Assembly: GCA_027064785.1 (NCBI GenBank)
Contig: JAMOPE010000363.1
Span: forward strand, 1 to 7,865
Origin: Geobacteraceae bacterium
GTDB lineage: Bacteria > Desulfobacterota > Desulfuromonadia > Desulfuromonadales > Geopsychrobacteraceae
Reading direction: 5' to 3'
DNA: 7,865 nucleotides
Positions 6,397-7,865 of this stretch are shown one piece after another. The position numbers and the translations under genes are program-made. The notes below the pieces were generated by a model. It was not told the DNA's origin. It ran no database searches and saw only the letters and a program-made list of their open reading frames with translations. The first letter of the stretch is position 1. Each line of letters opens with the position of its first letter.

Positions 6397-7165
6397 TATC
6401 CTCTTTTTCCATGCGCCGGGTCTTTTTCTGCCCGGTATAAAGGTCAATTTGATTAAATAATCCGCGTAAAATCCGGACTTCGCGATCATTCAATCCGGAA
6501 CGACTGAACATCCGCCGAAAACTGCGGAGAATGTGATCAGGGTTCTGTGGATCAAGGTAGCCAATATTCATCAGTGACTGACGCATATGCTGAAACATCG
6601 ATTCAAGGTTTTCATTGCTCGCCAGTTGTTTCCGTCCATGGGTTCGTCCGGCAGCCCTTCCCTGTGCGCGACTCACTTCATACACACACAGCGCGACCGA
6701 CTGAGCCAGATTCATTGACGGCAGATTTTCATCTGTCGGAATCGTAATAAAATGCTGGCAGAGATCCAGTTCAGAAGTAAACAGACCACGATCTTCACGA
6801 CCAAAAACCAGAGCCGTCATATCGTTTTCAGCAATAGGAACTAACATCTCTGCTGCTTCATCGGGATGTAGCAACCCCTCACGATAACGCCCAAAACGCC
6901 GCGTTGTTCCGAAGCTCAAAACACAGTCAGACAGCGCAGCTTCCAGGCTATCAAAAACCCGGGCACTTTCCAGGACTGACGCCGCTTTGACGGCCATCAA
7001 CCGGGCATCATACGATAAATGGTCAACCTGAGGGTTCACCAGGCGCAAATCAGCAAAACCAAAATTGAGCATTGCCCGGCACACTGAGCCGATATTTAAC
7101 GCTCCCTGCGGTTCAACCAGAACAATGGCAAGCTTGAAACTGTTCCCATCAGAACTGGACTTCAA
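6389..7165 (-). CDS. trmJ: tRNA (cytidine/uridine-32-2'-O)-methyltransferase, TrmJ-type SPOUT enzyme
   Basis: SPOUT-class TrmJ uses S-adenosylmethionine to methylate the ribose of tRNA position 32 in the anticodon loop. All three SPOUT motifs are seen (numbering from TTG 7165, 258 residues): motif 1 VEPQGALNIGSVCRAMLNFG at 17-36, motif 2 ALVFGREDRGL at 118-128, and motif 3 IPTDENLPSMNLAQSVAL at 142-159, which forms the knotted SAM pocket. A helical C-terminal extension (about 165-258), typical of TrmJ, follows. The start is uncertain: no ATG is available, and candidates are TTG 7186, GTG 7177 and TTG 7165. I prefer 7165 because GGTGAG at 7178-7173 is seven bases upstream. It follows apgM by four bases and overlaps the next gene by eight. 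A related TrmH-family specificity cannot be excluded from sequence alone. Confidence 0.92.
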   Translation of the reverse strand: MKSSSDGNSFKLAIVLVEPQGALNIGSVCRAMLNFGFADLRLVNPQVDHLSYDARLMAVKAASVLESARVFDSLEAALSDCVLSFGTTRRFGRYREGLLHPDEAAEMLVPIAENDMTALVFGREDRGLFTSELDLCQHFITIPTDENLPSMNLAQSVALCVYEVSRAQGRAAGRTHGRKQLASNENLESMFQHMRQSLMNIGYLDPQNPDHILRSFRRMFSRSGLNDREVRILRGLFNQIDLYTGQKKTRRMEKEDND

Positions 7166-7169
7166 ATTG

Positions 7170-7865
7170 TCACTCACCGGCAGCAATCATCGTTGCAAGG
7201 AGTTGATGTCCAGGAATAACGTCTCCGTATTTTATTGCCTGAGCCTCAGAATAAGACTGCGCCGGGGACGCAAGATCCTGCCGTGAGTCATATAGAAGAT
7301 AGGGAACTGGGTCAGAGGTGTGGGTTCTTTTAGCAATCGGAGTCGGATGGTCCGGAGTCACAAGAATCTGGCAGTCGCCGACCACATCAAGATTGTTCAG
7401 AATCGTCCCGACAACATCACGATCAAAATTTTCGATCGCTTCGATTTTCTCTTGCAGAAGTCCGCCATGACCCGCTTCATCAGGAGCTTCAACATGTACA
7501 TAAACAAAGTCAGACGTCTTCAACGCTTCAATAGCGTATTCCGCTTTGCCACGATAGTTAGTATCGAGATAACCTGTTGCACCTGGAACCTCAATGATAT
7601 CGAGACCGGCATTAATGCCGATACCACGAATCAGATCAACTGCCGAAATAACGGCACCGGTTAACCCGTAACGCTGTTGATAGGTATCCATGATCGGCTT
7701 ACGCCCATGTCCCCAGAACCACACTGAGTTAGCCGGAAGTTTCTGTTCAGCGACCCGCTGATTGTTGACCGGATGGTTATTGAGAAGCATTTGTGCCGAG
7801 TTGGTCAGATCAAGAAGAACCTCAGCGCCATCACCCTGTGGAAGATGCCCTTCAATACTGTGGGT
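7170..7865 (-). CDS. apgM: Cofactor-independent phosphoglycerate mutase, archaeal-type ApgM (5' end outside window)
   Basis: The C-terminal 231 residues are present; the frame is open to the right edge, and the first in-frame ATG (7790) is internal, not a start. The enzyme interconverts 3- and 2-phosphoglycerate in glycolysis/gluconeogenesis without 2,3-bisphosphoglycerate and belongs to the alkaline phosphatase superfamily. Metal-site motifs are visible (fragment numbering): VHVEAPDEAGHGG around 123-135 with its Asp and His ligands, and VTPDHPTPIAKRTHTSDPVP around 169-188, whose DH and later His are also expected ligands. SVWFWGHGRKP (about 48-58) is a typical core segment of this family. 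It ends in a TGA at 7172-7170, four bases before the preferred trmJ start. The missing N-terminus would carry the catalytic Ser/Asp, so activity cannot be judged here. Confidence 0.93.
   Translation of the reverse strand, partial: THSIEGHLPQGDGAEVLLDLTNSAQMLLNNHPVNNQRVAEQKLPANSVWFWGHGRKPIMDTYQQRYGLTGAVISAVDLIRGIGINAGLDIIEVPGATGYLDTNYRGKAEYAIEALKTSDFVYVHVEAPDEAGHGGLLQEKIEAIENFDRDVVGTILNNLDVVGDCQILVTPDHPTPIAKRTHTSDPVPYLLYDSRQDLASPAQSYSEAQAIKYGDVIPGHQLLATMIAAGE
7173..7178 (-). promoter_or_regulatory. Ribosome binding site used to place the trmJ start
   Basis: GGTGAG on the minus strand forms the last codons of apgM and is seven bases from TTG 7165. Neither TTG 7186 nor GTG 7177 has a recognisable Shine-Dalgarno. 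The match is moderate, so the start remains open. Confidence 0.45.

Noticed and set aside
6397..6489. 31-residue N-terminal extension of the unnamed 115-residue protein
   Set aside because: It is entirely inside trmJ in another frame; the internal ATG at 6396 has a good Shine-Dalgarno and a typical short overlap.

Overview
The window is a compact, ordinary-looking bacterial housekeeping region. Every gene I can support lies on the minus strand, so transcription runs from high to low coordinates. Gene order and protein character suggest a deltaproteobacterium of the Desulfuromonadales (Geobacter/Pelobacter/Desulfuromonas type). The grounds are rimP-nusA-ylxR/L7Ae-infB-rbfA-DHH phosphoesterase order, a NusA of under 400 residues with an acidic tail, a one-piece YlxR+L7Ae protein, and an archaeal-type cofactor-independent phosphoglycerate mutase next to trmJ. 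This placement is inferred from family knowledge, not from a search. I see no mobile element, CRISPR array, phage gene, tRNA or rRNA.

Right part (7865 to 6049), first transcription unit: the C-terminal 231 residues of apgM (glycolytic phosphoglycerate mutase, 5' end outside the window), then trmJ (tRNA position-32 ribose methyltransferase), then a 115-residue protein I cannot name. The genes are separated by a few bases or overlap.

Middle gap (6048 to 5929): a plausible sigma-70-type promoter just after the unnamed gene, followed by a convincing Rho-independent terminator whose U-run ends 18 bases before the rimP start. The terminator is therefore both the natural end of the apgM-trmJ unit and, if the promoter is real, part of the rimP-nusA leader. 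It could act there as an attenuator.

Left part (5928 to 1), second unit, the classic transcription/translation operon: rimP (30S maturation), nusA (elongation, pausing and termination), ylxR fused to an L7Ae-type RNA-binding domain, infB (initiation factor IF2), rbfA (30S maturation), and the first 142 residues of an NrnA-type DHH phosphoesterase. Junctions are tight: an 80-base gap between rimP and nusA holding a hairpin, 13 bases between nusA and ylxR holding most of an 18-base palindrome, a one-base TGATG overlap between ylxR and infB, 21 bases between infB and rbfA, and a 17-base overlap between rbfA and nrnA. Together these genes build and start ribosomes, tune RNA polymerase and recycle short RNA.

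I found no undescribed system. The most interesting items are regulatory: the terminator in the putative rimP leader, and a palindrome that exactly fills the space between the Shine-Dalgarno and the ATG of ylxR.
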